Assembly: GCF_003044275.1 (NCBI RefSeq)
Contig: NZ_PZPL01000002.1
Coordinates: 124,001-188,000, forward strand
Source of the DNA: Rathayibacter caricis DSM 15933
GTDB lineage: Bacteria; Actinomycetota; Actinomycetes; Actinomycetales; Microbacteriaceae
DNA: 64,000 nucleotides
Reading direction: 5' to 3'
This document shows positions 22,933 through 30,918 of this stretch, one piece after another (within the stretch, counting starts at the first letter, position 1; the number at the start of each line of letters is the position of its first letter). A program made the position numbers and the translations under genes. The notes under the pieces were generated by a model, which saw only the letters and a list, made by a program, of their open reading frames with translations, had not been told where the DNA came from and searched no databases.

Positions 22933-23157
22933 GGGTCATCCAGGTGGGATGCGCCGCGGAGGCATCTCTCTAACGAGTCACGCGACCGAAGTCGCGGACA
23001 ACCTTCTATCAAGCCATCGCAGCGTCACACCGGTTCAGGCTCGCTCGGACGGACAGGTCCCCAGCAAGACACTGCGGTCAAGAGTGTGATGAGTCACGCC
23101 CGAGCGAGCCAGAACCAGCCTGACAGCCGGCACCGGGCCGGCCGAGACCATTGAAGA
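22933..23157 (-). ncRNA. candidate IS110 bridge-RNA region, copy 1
   Basis: The non-coding leader upstream of the transposase. IS110 elements are known to produce a structured bridge RNA from a non-coding end that pairs with target and donor DNA. This leader is nearly identical to 42293-42518, except for a block of about 40 bp (23028-23066 versus 42388-42426) where changes cluster, as expected of target-binding loops. RNA ends are not determined. Confidence 0.4.
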
Positions 23158-23159
23158 GT

Positions 23160-23203
23160 GTGAGGGGGTCGCCCCTCACGGGCCGGCCCGCAGGCCGGCC
23201 CGC
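23160..23203 (-). terminator. double-hairpin terminator of a plasmid gene
   Basis: GTGAGGGG/CCCCTCAC followed by GGGCCGGCC/GGCCGGCCC. It directly follows the minus-strand gene ending at 23213. The first hairpin recurs after plasmid genes at 42519, 43828 and 56948. Confidence 0.5.
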
Positions 23204-23212
23204 ACCGCGCGG

Positions 23213-23662
23213 CTACCGATCGGCGGGCTCGTAGCAGTTGGCGCAGTCGCACGGCCCGCCGGGGTTCTCCACCCGCTCGACGGCCGCGATCTGCGCGGCC
23301 TGCTCCGCCGGGGAGAGCGCCTGCCACCCCTCATCCGCCCGCCGGTTCGACTCGATGCGCGCCGCACGCTCGTCCACCGTCTCCGAGGTCGGGGTGAGGA
23401 AAGCGGCCAAGGCAGCGCCGGTGTCCTGCTTCTCGGCGGGAGTGAGGAACGCGATCAGCGCGGCGGCGAAGGCGGTGCCGTCGTCGGTGACGGGGAATCC
23501 GCCCGGGGCCCCTTCGCCGGGAAGGGTGAGCGTATTACGGATGTGCGCGAGGATCTCGGCGTCCGTGGCGGTAGCGTCGTCGTCGGACTCCGCGCGGCGG
23601 GTGTCGAGGATGAGCGCGAGCTGTTCGGCCGTGGCGCGGCCGGTATCGGTGGCGGTCTGCAT
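23213..23662 (-). CDS. plasmid-type hypothetical protein
   Basis: A 149-residue, acidic, Ala-rich protein. The N-terminal half is homologous to the gene at 45679 (RATAEQLALILDTRRAESDD, then ATDAEILAHIRNTL). The C-terminal tail has a CDCANCYEPADR cluster of three cysteines, possibly metal binding. Function unknown. Its upstream side carries structured element copy B and its downstream side abuts an IS110, the same arrangement as in the 42.5 kb region. Confidence 0.62.
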   Translation of the reverse strand: MQTATDTGRATAEQLALILDTRRAESDDDATATDAEILAHIRNTLTLPGEGAPGGFPVTDDGTAFAAALIAFLTPAEKQDTGAALAAFLTPTSETVDERAARIESNRRADEGWQALSPAEQAAQIAAVERVENPGGPCDCANCYEPADR

Positions 23663-23698
23663 GGTGTGGGTGCTCCCTCTGGCTGATCGTTTTTCTTT

Positions 23699-23838
23699 GC
23701 CTCTCCGGCGGGAAGAACCGTTTGAGTGGAGGCGGCGTAGTGACGCCCATTCCGGGCGAAATAAGGGAGCGCAGCGACCGCGTCCGGAATGGGTGGCACG
23801 GAGCCGGTGGAGCGAAATAGGTTGAGACCGCGGAGAGG
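23699..23838 (+). ncRNA. structured element, copy B
   Basis: Outer helix GCCTCTCCGGCGG (23699-23711) pairs with CCGCGGAGAGG (23828-23838). The inner helix CCCATTCCGGGCG (23746-23758) pairs with CGTCCGGAATGGG (23781-23793); relative to copy A a U-A pair is replaced by C-G on both arms. Apical loop GAAATAAGGGAGCGCAGCG. Upstream of, and divergent from, the gene at 23213. A T-run (TTTTTC) precedes it. Confidence 0.62.
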
Positions 23839-23857
23839 TGAAGAAAACCAGAAAACG

Positions 23858-23960
23858 AGCCGCGTAGCGGCTTCCTCCTGGCGGTGCTCCGTCGCCGCTG
23901 CGCGGGCGGAGCTCGCGCCCCCGGCACGGGGAAGACCGGGGACCCTTCTATGGGTCGGAG
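23858..23960. repeat. plasmid-associated repeat following structured element B
   Basis: It starts with an AGCCGC-GTA-GCGGCT hairpin, then GGCGGTGCTCCGTCGCCGCT, and ends GGGGACCCTTCTATGGGT. The same block is fused to the IS110 fragment at 20336, and its terminal motif is found inverted at about 54985. Confidence 0.6.
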
Positions 23961-24220
23961 TCAACCCAGGCGCGGCAGCGCCTGTCCTCTGGCACGACCA
24001 GCTCAGGAAGTTTCGATGCACTGGCGCTACCCGTCGAGTGGCATCGGCCGGGGTGTGCATGAGTTGGCGATGGCCATGCTAAGCGCCGCGTCGGTGTGGA
24101 CGTCTTGCCACGCCTGCACCGCTTCAGATGGCCCTCCCCTGCGCCCGGCAGGGCGAAATGCGAAGCCGGGCGACCACCACTGTGACGCGGGAGAGTGCTC
24201 TGACGTTCACGCAGAACATC
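23961..24220. other. intergenic stretch without a recognised gene
   Basis: Transition from plasmid debris to the enzyme-rich region. No frame here looks like a protein. It may contain degraded sequence and the promoter of the downstream operon. Confidence 0.4.
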
Positions 24221-24238
24221 ACCGTTGTTACAACCGGT
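24221..24238. promoter_or_regulatory. palindrome before the YdeI-CGNR-RidA operon
   Basis: ACC-GTTGTTACAAC-CGGT; the core GTTGT-T-ACAAC is a perfect inverted repeat 26 bp before the first start codon. Possible operator, perhaps for the CGNR protein in the operon. Confidence 0.45.
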
Positions 24239-24259
24239 CTTAGTGGTTAGGGTGTCTCC

Positions 24260-24502
24260 ATGGTCCGATCACGCCATCCGCTCCCCGACGACATCGCTGC
24301 GCTCCTCGACGAGCACGGAGTGAGGGCGGCGTACGACCAGAGACCCGCGTACCAGCGCAACGACTACCTGGGCTGGATTTCCCGAGCGAAAGCGGTCGCG
24401 ACGCGGGAGCGGCGCATCGCGGTCATGCTCGATGAGCTCGCCGAGGGCGGCCGCTACATGGGAATGATCCATGCACCCTCGCGTAAGGACGCGGATGCGT
24501 AG
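24260..24502 (+). CDS. YdeI/OmpD-associated family protein
   Basis: An 80-residue protein. AAYDQRPAYQRNDYLGWISR, then KAVATRERRIAVMLDELAEG, matches the C-terminal YdeI/OmdA helical domain (the bacteriocin-protection family) in single-domain form. First gene of a tight operon; its TAG stop overlaps the start of the CGNR gene. Function in this form is unknown. Confidence 0.68.
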   Translation: MVRSRHPLPDDIAALLDEHGVRAAYDQRPAYQRNDYLGWISRAKAVATRERRIAVMLDELAEGGRYMGMIHAPSRKDADA

Positions 24503-25091
24503 TGCCGCTGCCCCTGTGGGGACGTGGATGACCGGATCGGACGGTCGCCGCTGGTTCTTCGACTCCGGATCCCTCGCGCTGGACTTCGCCTACACGGGCG
24601 ACTTCGGCTACGGGAACCCGCAGTGGGAATCGCTGCGCTCGCCAGCCGACCTCGGGACCTGGTTGACGTCTCGATTCGAGGAGCCCGGCGCTCCCGTGAG
24701 CGATCCGGTGTACCAGCGTGCCCGGGAGCTCCGCGCCGCGGTCACCTTCGCGGCCCGCGCGATCGCCGGTGGTTCTCGGCCGGAGCCGGCGCAGGTCGAC
24801 ACGATCAACGCCCACGCGTCGGCGCATGCTGTCGGTCCGCTCCTCGACGGCGGCACCGAGCAGCCTCCCGCTCCGACCGCCGATCAGATGCTCGCCACCC
24901 TCGCCCAGGAAGCGGTCATCGCTTTCTCCGCCGACTCCGATCGCCTGCGGCACTGCCAGGCGGACGACTGCGGTCTGATCTTCCTGGACGTCTCCCGACC
25001 GGGATCCCGCCGCTGGTGCTCCATGCAGCGCTGCGGCGGTCGCGCCAAGGCCCGCGCCCACTACGACCGACACCGACACGAAGGAGAATGA
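24495..25091 (+). CDS. CGNR zinc-finger / ABATE-domain regulator
   Basis: A 198-residue protein. The N-terminal ABATE-type domain contains FDSGSLALDFAYTGD. The C-terminal zinc finger has CQADDCGLIFLDVSRPGSRR and CSMQRCGGRAKARAHYDRHR, the four cysteines and the CGxR signature. These are probable transcription regulators. Start 24495 has AAGGA at good spacing; 24528 is an alternative. Its partners YdeI and RidA suggest a small stress or metabolite-damage operon. Confidence 0.8.
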   Translation: MRSAAAPVGTWMTGSDGRRWFFDSGSLALDFAYTGDFGYGNPQWESLRSPADLGTWLTSRFEEPGAPVSDPVYQRARELRAAVTFAARAIAGGSRPEPAQVDTINAHASAHAVGPLLDGGTEQPPAPTADQMLATLAQEAVIAFSADSDRLRHCQADDCGLIFLDVSRPGSRRWCSMQRCGGRAKARAHYDRHRHEGE

Positions 25092-25092
25092 C

Positions 25093-25503
25093 ATGACGGA
25101 ACTCACCACCCTCGTCAACCCAGAGGGCCTGCCGGCGAACCCGGCGTTCGCCCACGGAGTCCTCGTCCCGTCCGGCGCCACCGTGTACGTCGGCGGCCAG
25201 AACGGCATCGACTCCACCGGGGCCCTAATGACGGGTCTCGCCGAGCAGACCGCTCAGGCGATGCGCAACGTGCTCGCGGTACTCGACGCCGCGGGGACCA
25301 GCCCCGAGAACGTGGCCCGCCTCACCATCCATCTCCTCGAGGGCAGCGACGTCCGGGCCGCCTTCGCGGCCACCGGCCCCGTCTGGGGTGCGCACCCCAC
25401 GGCGATCACCGTCCTCATGGTCGCCGGTTTCGCCAGGCCAGGGGTCCTCGTCGAGATCGACGCGATCGCAGCGGTCCCCGCGGGCCGCATCCCCGCCGAG
25501 TGA
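25093..25503 (+). CDS. RidA-family enamine/imine deaminase
   Basis: A 136-residue Rid protein. VYVGGQNGIDSTGALMTGL is the beta-hairpin region of the YjgF/RidA fold, with VARLTIHLLEGSDVRAAF and AGFARPGVLVEIDAIAAV following. The canonical catalytic arginine near residue 105 is represented by ARPGVLVEID. It follows the CGNR stop by one base. RidA proteins hydrolyse reactive enamines or imines; this one may belong to a divergent Rid group. Confidence 0.82.
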   Translation: MTELTTLVNPEGLPANPAFAHGVLVPSGATVYVGGQNGIDSTGALMTGLAEQTAQAMRNVLAVLDAAGTSPENVARLTIHLLEGSDVRAAFAATGPVWGAHPTAITVLMVAGFARPGVLVEIDAIAAVPAGRIPAE

Positions 25504-25542
25504 GCACCGGACGCCACGCCCGGACGCGAGTGGCGAGTGCGC

Positions 25543-25872
25543 TCACCCCGGAGCGTCCATAGAGAAGACGTAGTACGCGTGTCCGGGACCTGCGATCTCG
25601 GCCACGCGACCTCCGGGTATCTCTGTGATCGCGCCCGCCGGTGATGCCGGGTGCGCAGCGAGCCAGGCGGAGAGGTTCTCGACGAGGTACATGGGGCCGG
25701 CGCCGCCCCAGTCCTCGGCGTCATCGAGCATGAGCTGGACCTCGACGTCGGGCATCTGGACGGCGACGGTGTGCTCGCCCTCGCGCCACGCCTCCGTCCA
25801 CCCCAGACCCAGGTAGTGCTCGACGGCCGCGCCGAGGTCCTCGACGGGCTGGAAGTAGAAGGTCAGTCGCAT
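25543..25872 (-). CDS. VOC/glyoxalase-fold protein
   Basis: A 109-residue protein from ATG 25872: MRLTFYFQPVEDLGAAVEHY, then VQLMLDDAEDW and a C-terminal GHAYYVFSMDAPG. One pair of beta-alpha-beta-beta-beta modules in the pattern of vicinal oxygen chelate proteins. Metal ligands are not obvious, so it could be a binding rather than a catalytic member. Single gene. Confidence 0.65.
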   Translation of the reverse strand: MRLTFYFQPVEDLGAAVEHYLGLGWTEAWREGEHTVAVQMPDVEVQLMLDDAEDWGGAGPMYLVENLSAWLAAHPASPAGAITEIPGGRVAEIAGPGHAYYVFSMDAPG

Positions 25873-26281
25873 CTCGTCCCCACAAAAAAGGTCTGTCCTG
25901 CTCGCCTCTCCTGAGCGGAGAGAGTGCTGCCACTCACGTTCGCCACCGATACGCGAACGCCGCGTAAAAGTACTTTGCCGGAGAACGTGATCCCTCGTCG
26001 AGACCTCATCAGACACTTCGCGTTCCGCCGATCGGACTCCGTACCTGATCGACGATGAAGAGCGCCGTCATCGTCACGAGTTGTGTTCATCTCGCAAGCC
26101 TCGCGATGCACAATGGCCATGCGGACGAGCGCTTACGCGCTGCCGGCGTCAAGCGGGAGTGTCGGCGCGCGCATTGGGTAAAGGCCTGCAACGAAGCCGT
26201 AGCCACGATCTCCTTCGCGCGGGACCTGACCGAACTACCTTGCTAGAGCTGAACTTTCTCCCACGAATGGAGCGCAACGTC
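25873..26281. other. 409-bp stretch with no supported gene
   Basis: Short frames exist on both strands, but none shows a ribosome site with protein-like conservation. It presumably holds the promoters of the divergent VOC and hydrolase genes. Confidence 0.4.
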
Positions 26282-26869
26282 ATGGTCGACATCCTTCTGT
26301 TCCATCACATTCAGGGCCTGACTCCTGGAGTCACTGCTCTCGCGGACGCGCTCTCGGAGGACGGTCACGTCCTGCACACCCCGGACTTGTTCCATGGGAA
26401 GGTCTTCGAACGCATGGAGGACGGCTTCGCGTACATGAAGTCTCTCGACCCGCGCCGGGTCCGCGAGCAGGTTGACGCCGTGATGGAAGCTCTCCCGGAG
26501 CATCTCGTCCTGGCGGGCATGTCCTGGGGCGTCTCGCATGCACAGCGACTCGCTCAGAGCCGACCCGGGGCGCGGGGCGCTATCTTTTTCGACGCGTGCT
26601 TCCCGGTGACTGGCGAGGGCTCCTTCGGACCGTGGCCCGACGGCCTTCCCGTGCAGATCCACGGCATGGATCAGGACGAGTTCTTCGCCTTCGAGGGAGA
26701 CCTCGACGCGGCTCGCGAGCTGGTGGCCACAGGAGGCACCGACCAGGCTGACGTCTTCACCTACAGCGGCGACAGTCACCTCTTCGCGGACAACTCGCTG
26801 CCCTCGTACGACCCTGCCGCGACGGAGCTCGCCCTCGACCGCATCCGCACGTTCCTCTCTCGGATCTAG
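26282..26869 (+). CDS. dienelactone hydrolase family protein
   Basis: A 195-residue alpha/beta hydrolase. LLFHHIQGLTPGVTALADAL is the first strand and helix typical of the family; the nucleophile elbow is VLAGMSWGVSHAQR (G-x-S-x-G); the C-terminal histidine is in YSGDSHLFADNSLP. The start at 26282 has GGAG at good spacing. Substrate unknown. Confidence 0.78.
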   Translation: MVDILLFHHIQGLTPGVTALADALSEDGHVLHTPDLFHGKVFERMEDGFAYMKSLDPRRVREQVDAVMEALPEHLVLAGMSWGVSHAQRLAQSRPGARGAIFFDACFPVTGEGSFGPWPDGLPVQIHGMDQDEFFAFEGDLDAARELVATGGTDQADVFTYSGDSHLFADNSLPSYDPAATELALDRIRTFLSRI

Positions 26870-26940
26870 AGATCCTCTGACAGCGACGGCTGATACTCCT
26901 CGTTCCCGGCCGGCGCGGCGGTGTAAAAGGTCCTACTGGC

Positions 26941-27015
26941 GGCGACCCTGCCACTTCCACTCTCGGCGGGAACCAAACTCGACGCCGTGCTGGCTACGAA
27001 TCGAGAGTGGTCGCC
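26941..27015. repeat. bulged long inverted repeat
   Basis: GGCGACC (26941-26947) and CCACTCTCG (26957-26965) both pair with the continuous CGAGAGTGGTCGCC (27002-27015), giving a helix with an asymmetric bulge. It lies in the 414-bp gap between the hydrolase and the next VOC gene; no gene is seen there. Confidence 0.45.
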
Positions 27016-27283
27016 TGGGGCTAGTCGGGGCTGGGCTTCACCCGAAGAGGCCCCGCCCCGCACGCCTACGGCTGATCAGCTCCGTCGATCCGCATGAGCA
27101 GGCCGCACTGCGCAAAGGTGACGATGTGCCCCACCGAAGGTGAGCTCATCATGAGGACTGCGATCTTCCGCCCCACCCGCGGAGACCATCTCCGTCGCTT
27201 GACACCATTGCCGATCGCTCATCATCATGCTGGGACGACCGGCGGCGGCGGGCCGCCGGCACCCCGGATGAGAGGGCGCACCG

Positions 27284-27736
27284 ATGCCCACCACGATCTT
27301 CGTCAACCTGGCCGTCAGCGATCTCGCACGGTCCCGGGCCTTCTTCGAGTCGCTCGGCTACTCCATCAACGAGGGCTTCAGCGACGACAACGCTGTCAGC
27401 GTGGTGATCAGCGACACGATCACCGCGATGCTGCTCAGGCGGGAGTTCTTCGCCGAGTTCACCAGCAAGCCGATCATCGACGCCACCACCTCGACCGAGG
27501 TGCAGCTCGCCCTCAGCGCCGAGAGCAAGGACGAGGTCGACGCCGTTCACGAGAAGGCCCTCGCCGCGGGCGCGACGGACGCCGGCACCCAGGACCACGG
27601 CTTCATGTACTCGAAGAGCTTCGACGACCCGGACGGCCACCACTGGGACTACGTCTGGATGGACCCCGAGGCCGCCGCCGGCGGCGCGCCCGAGATCAGC
27701 CTCGAGGAGATCCGAGAGAACACGACGCACAGCTGA
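27284..27736 (+). CDS. VOC/glyoxalase-family protein
   Basis: A 150-residue protein: IFVNLAVSDLARSRAFFESL, GYSINEGFSDDNAVSVVISD, and FDDPDGHHWDYVWMDP at the C-terminus, the classic glyoxalase/bleomycin resistance fold of the group with an IFVNLAV N-terminus. A TTGACA -35-like box lies at 27199. Likely cytosolic; substrate unknown. Confidence 0.82.
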   Translation: MPTTIFVNLAVSDLARSRAFFESLGYSINEGFSDDNAVSVVISDTITAMLLRREFFAEFTSKPIIDATTSTEVQLALSAESKDEVDAVHEKALAAGATDAGTQDHGFMYSKSFDDPDGHHWDYVWMDPEAAAGGAPEISLEEIRENTTHS

Positions 27737-27781
27737 GCCCCCTCTGGCCGCCTTTCCGCCCGCGGATCCGGCGGGCGAACC

Positions 27782-27915
27782 TCAGGTGAGGTGACGTGCC
27801 AGCGAATGCGCCACTGCCGTCGCGGCACGCATGTTCTGCTGGTCGTTGCGAACGTCTTCGCACCGCTCGGCGAAGGCCTTGAAGTCCTCCATGTGCTGCT
27901 GAGACTGCTCGACTG
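27782..27915 (-). pseudogene. C-terminal remnant of an SRPBCC-type protein
   Basis: The minus strand reads QSQQHMEDFKAFAERCEDV and a short tail to a stop at 27782. The same QSQQHMEDFKAFAERGEDV ends the intact SRPBCC gene at 54133-54618. No matching upstream part is present, so this is a remnant left by a rearrangement. Confidence 0.6.
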
Positions 27916-27938
27916 CTCCGTGGGCGAGAGGATGACGG

Positions 27939-28319
27939 TCAGGCGCGGCCCGCGAGACCGACGACATTGCCCTGCGGATCCGCGAACTGCGCGATGACCA
28001 CCGCCCCATCGGGACGAACGGACGGCTGGACCACGATCGTCGCGCCGAGCTCGACCGCGCGGGCCAGGCGTTCTGCGACGTCCTCCACGCCGACGTAGAA
28101 CACCACGGCGGAGACGAATTCCTCTCCGCCGCCGAGGCCGACGGGTACGGCGCCAGCAGCCGAACCGGGCGAGTTGAAGGCGTACGCATCGGACTGTGAC
28201 ACGGCCGGAGAGACCGGGGCACCCGGCTCCGCGGACCAGCCGAACATCGCTGAGTAGAACGCGCGCAGCAGGTCGGGCCTGCGCCCCGTGATCTCGACGT
28301 GCACGACCGGGTCCGGCAC
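27939..28319 (-). CDS. VOC/glyoxalase-family protein
   Basis: A 126-residue protein: HVEITGRRPDLLRAFYSAMF, GWSAEPGAP, and VVFYVGVEDVAERLARAVEL followed by IAQFADPQGNVVGL. Typical single-domain VOC protein of the group often annotated as extradiol dioxygenase-like. The first His and the final DPxGNxxGL are retained. Single gene, substrate unknown. Confidence 0.8.
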   Translation of the reverse strand: MPDPVVHVEITGRRPDLLRAFYSAMFGWSAEPGAPVSPAVSQSDAYAFNSPGSAAGAVPVGLGGGEEFVSAVVFYVGVEDVAERLARAVELGATIVVQPSVRPDGAVVIAQFADPQGNVVGLAGRA

Positions 28320-28515
28320 CGCAACTCCTTCGTTCGAGCGTCACCTGACGATGTCGCCAGTCTCGTCGCTGTCGGCCCGGACCGGAAGGACGTCGGTCGG
28401 CTCGGATCTCTGCGCGGACGACGCAGCTGCGCGACCGCGAGCACGAGTGGTGACGGCCAAGGAGCGCCATAGATCACCTCTTGGCGCGTGCCTCGTCCGG
28501 TGCCACCCTGAAGAA

Positions 28516-28950
28516 GTGACTGAGAACACTGCGGCAGCGGAACTCCGGACTCTCATCGACGAGCGGGTGCAGGCGATCGCGTCGCGCGATGCGCAGTACC
28601 TTGCCGACGCGCAGGACCCCGAGATCCTCGCCTTCAACGTCCTGCCTCCCTTGCGGCTCCGCGGATCGGATCAGGTGGCGGAGCAGACGCGGGCCTGGTT
28701 CGATGGCTACGCCGACGGGCCCGGCTACGAGGTGCATGACCTCCGGATCGACGTGGACGGGAGCGTCGGCGCGACGGCGTTCCTCTACCACGTCACCGGA
28801 ACCCTGCTATCGGGCGACGAAGTCTCCATGTGGGTGCGTGCCACGCTGGTCTGGAAGAAGATCGACGGTCGATGGCGGATCGTCCACGACCACGAGTCCA
28901 TCCCCTGGGATCCGAGTACCGGGCAGGGCCTGGCCTCTCTCGAACCCTGA
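28516..28950 (+). CDS. SnoaL/NTF2-like domain protein
   Basis: A 144-residue protein from GTG 28516 (GAAGAA ahead). LIDERVQAIASRDAQYLADA, then RAWFDGYADGPGYEVHDLRI and MWVRATLVWKKIDGRWRIVH match the SnoaL-like ketosteroid isomerase fold of YybH/SgcJ type. The C-terminal IVHDHESIPWDP is a usual family ending. Function unknown. Confidence 0.75.
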   Translation: MTENTAAAELRTLIDERVQAIASRDAQYLADAQDPEILAFNVLPPLRLRGSDQVAEQTRAWFDGYADGPGYEVHDLRIDVDGSVGATAFLYHVTGTLLSGDEVSMWVRATLVWKKIDGRWRIVHDHESIPWDPSTGQGLASLEP

Positions 28951-29007
28951 CCGGCCGAGTCGGCTTCGCGGGACTCCGTCGATCCGCGCCGGAATCTCCC
29001 GCCCGGT

Positions 29008-29724
29008 TCAGCTCTCGGAGGAACCGGTGACGGCGGAGGGGGCGGATTCCGTGTACTCGTCGTGGCGGCGCATCCAGAACGCGCGCGGCGCCTGCGGCCA
29101 CCCGTCGGGAACGTCCTCGCCCTCCATCTGGCTGCCGTACGGCGTGAGCGAGAGGAGGCTGTTGACGCTGCCGATGCCGCCGACGACGGTTCCGTTCTGG
29201 AGGAAGTACGTGCGGTACACCTTGTCGCCGTCGCGGAGGAAGACGTTGAGCGCGAACCACTCCGTCGCCCCGAAGTCGCTCGTGAAGGAGGGTGTCCTGA
29301 TCGTGTACCAGGGCATGTCGTCCCAGCCCATGCGCGTCTTGTACGCCGCGAGCTGCGGCTGCTCGGCGGGGGACGCCATGGCGAAGGTGACGTCGTGCGC
29401 GTGGACGAGCCCGAGGTCGCCGACGCCGTCGGCCCAGGACGAGCAGCCCGCGCACCCCGCGTCGGGCCAGCCCGCGACTCCCTCCTCGAAGAAGAAGCGG
29501 TAGAGGATCAGCTGACTGCGCCCCTCGAACAGATCAATCAGCCGCACGACGCCCTCCGGGCCCTCGAACAGGTACTCGTCCTCGACGAGGACCATCGGCA
29601 TCCGCTTGCGCGCCGCCGCGGTCTCCTCGAGCACGGCAGCCAGACGCTCCTCCTGCTCCCGGAGGACGGCCACGGAGGCGTCCCACTCGGACGCGGAGAC
29701 GACGTCAGGCTTCGCGATGCTCAT
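29008..29724 (-). CDS. DUF899 thioredoxin-like protein
   Basis: A 238-residue protein with RKRMPMVLVEDEYLFEGPEG, LIDLFEGRSQLILYRFFFEE, and AGCAGCSSWADGVGDLGLVH, the usual DUF899 arrangement with a CxGC site in a thioredoxin-like fold; the partner motif PWYTIRTPSFTSDFGA follows. These proteins are presumed oxidoreductases without known substrate. Start ATG 29724. Confidence 0.82.
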   Translation of the reverse strand: MSIAKPDVVSASEWDASVAVLREQEERLAAVLEETAAARKRMPMVLVEDEYLFEGPEGVVRLIDLFEGRSQLILYRFFFEEGVAGWPDAGCAGCSSWADGVGDLGLVHAHDVTFAMASPAEQPQLAAYKTRMGWDDMPWYTIRTPSFTSDFGATEWFALNVFLRDGDKVYRTYFLQNGTVVGGIGSVNSLLSLTPYGSQMEGEDVPDGWPQAPRAFWMRRHDEYTESAPSAVTGSSES

Positions 29725-29779
29725 GCACGCATCGTAGGAACTCGTCACGTCCGCGATCCAGCAGACATCGACGTCAGGA

Positions 29780-30289
29780 CTACGCGTTCGAGGCGGTCAG
29801 CGGCTTCCGCAGCTCGACCTCGACGTAGTGGCGGCCGTGGATCTCGCCTTTCCGCCGCGCTCCGGTCGGCGCGTACCTGGCGGCGGCGTACACGTGCTGA
29901 GCGCGGGTGTCGGCGTCGTGGGTCCACAGGAACACCTCGTCCCGGCCCCGAGCGCGCAGCTCGTCCTCCGCGGCCTCGAGCAGGAGCCGCCCGATTCCGC
30001 GCCTGCCGGCGGCAGGATGGACGAAGAGGACGTACAGCTCGCCGTCGTCACCGTGGGTGCCGGAGTATCCGACGACGAGGCCGTCGAGCTCGGCCACGAG
30101 CAGCACGTCCGACGAACCCGTCTCGGCCACGGCCTCGACCCAGAACTCCGGAGGGAACATCGGCACGATCTCCTCGATGCGCTCGAGGTGCGTCCACCCG
30201 TCGAGCACCGCCGCATCGAAGACCTCACCCAGCCGCGGCGCATCGCTCGCGACCGCGTTCCTCACCACGATCCCGCCGTCGATCGCCAT
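29780..30289 (-). CDS. GNAT N-acetyltransferase
   Basis: A 169-residue GNAT protein. VFDAAVLDGWTHLERIEEIV marks a small subfamily; the acetyl-CoA motif is LYVLFVHPAAGRRGIGRLLL and the end carries ARAQHVYAAARYAP-like sequence. It is a paralog of 48025-48528 (same DAAVLDGWT and VLFVHP-GIGRLLLE). Substrate unknown. Confidence 0.84.
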   Translation of the reverse strand: MAIDGGIVVRNAVASDAPRLGEVFDAAVLDGWTHLERIEEIVPMFPPEFWVEAVAETGSSDVLLVAELDGLVVGYSGTHGDDGELYVLFVHPAAGRRGIGRLLLEAAEDELRARGRDEVFLWTHDADTRAQHVYAAARYAPTGARRKGEIHGRHYVEVELRKPLTASNA

Positions 30290-30396
30290 GGACCGACGCT
30301 ACGACGTACTCCGGATCGGGCGCCACCTGTCCGAGGGGCATCGCGGGGTCCATCGCCGACGTTGCCGACGACGATGACGCTGGGCATCCTGGGTCG

Positions 30397-30873
30397 ATGA
30401 GCGAACTGCACAGGCTTCTGGACCGGTTCACCGGCACGTGGCGATCCGAGGGCCGGATCGTCGACGGCGGCGAGCACAACGGCGAGCGGTGGCACGGCTG
30501 GGACGTCTACGAGTGGTTCCCGGGCGAGCGGCACCTCGTCCACCGCGTCGACGTCGAGATCCTCGGCGCCCGCAGGGAAGCACTCGAGATCTTCACCCCT
30601 CGCCCCGGCGCGCCGCGCACCTTCGACCAGACCTCGTTCGACGCGGACGGGAGCATCGAACACGCGTCGGGTCGGTTCGAGGAGGACGGAACGTACCGCA
30701 GCGGGAACGAGAGCGCTCGAGCGACCCTGACCTTCGCCGCTCCGGACGCGATGACGGCGCGATGGGAGATCCGCCGCGAGGACGGCACCTGGGGCGAATG
30801 GATGACGGTCGCCTTCACCAGGATCGGCGAACCGCGCATCCAGGTACGCTCCGCACGCGAGTACGGAGGCTGA
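30397..30873 (+). CDS. DUF1579-like lipocalin-fold protein
   Basis: A 158-residue protein: LLDRFTGTWRSEGRIVDGG, GWDVYEWFPGERHLVHRVDV, then RATLTFAAPDAMTARWEIRR. A beta-barrel pattern starting with a GTW motif, as in DUF1579 and related calycin-like proteins. ATG 30397. No catalytic residues assigned. Confidence 0.65.
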   Translation: MSELHRLLDRFTGTWRSEGRIVDGGEHNGERWHGWDVYEWFPGERHLVHRVDVEILGARREALEIFTPRPGAPRTFDQTSFDADGSIEHASGRFEEDGTYRSGNESARATLTFAAPDAMTARWEIRREDGTWGEWMTVAFTRIGEPRIQVRSAREYGG

Positions 30874-30918
30874 TCCGGGCACTGGAACCGGACGGGGCGG
30901 ACTCGGTAGCGTCGGGTC

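Larger units (their letters stand above)
21859..23157 (-). mobile_element. IS110-family insertion sequence, copy 1
   Basis: One transposase gene plus about 225 bp of conserved non-coding leader on the 5' side. The same unit occurs at 41219-42518 with high identity. IS110 elements lack obvious terminal inverted repeats, so the exact ends are estimates. Both copies abut the GTGAGGGGGTCGCCCCTCAC palindrome that follows a plasmid gene, which suggests a preferred target. Confidence 0.75.

Noticed and set aside
26055..26246. 63-codon frame upstream of the dienelactone hydrolase
   Set aside because: No ribosome site and no recognisable protein pattern.
29062..30873. 603-codon + strand frame over DUF899 and GNAT genes
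   Set aside because: Only its last 158 codons (from 30397) form a protein-like gene; the rest is antisense shadow.
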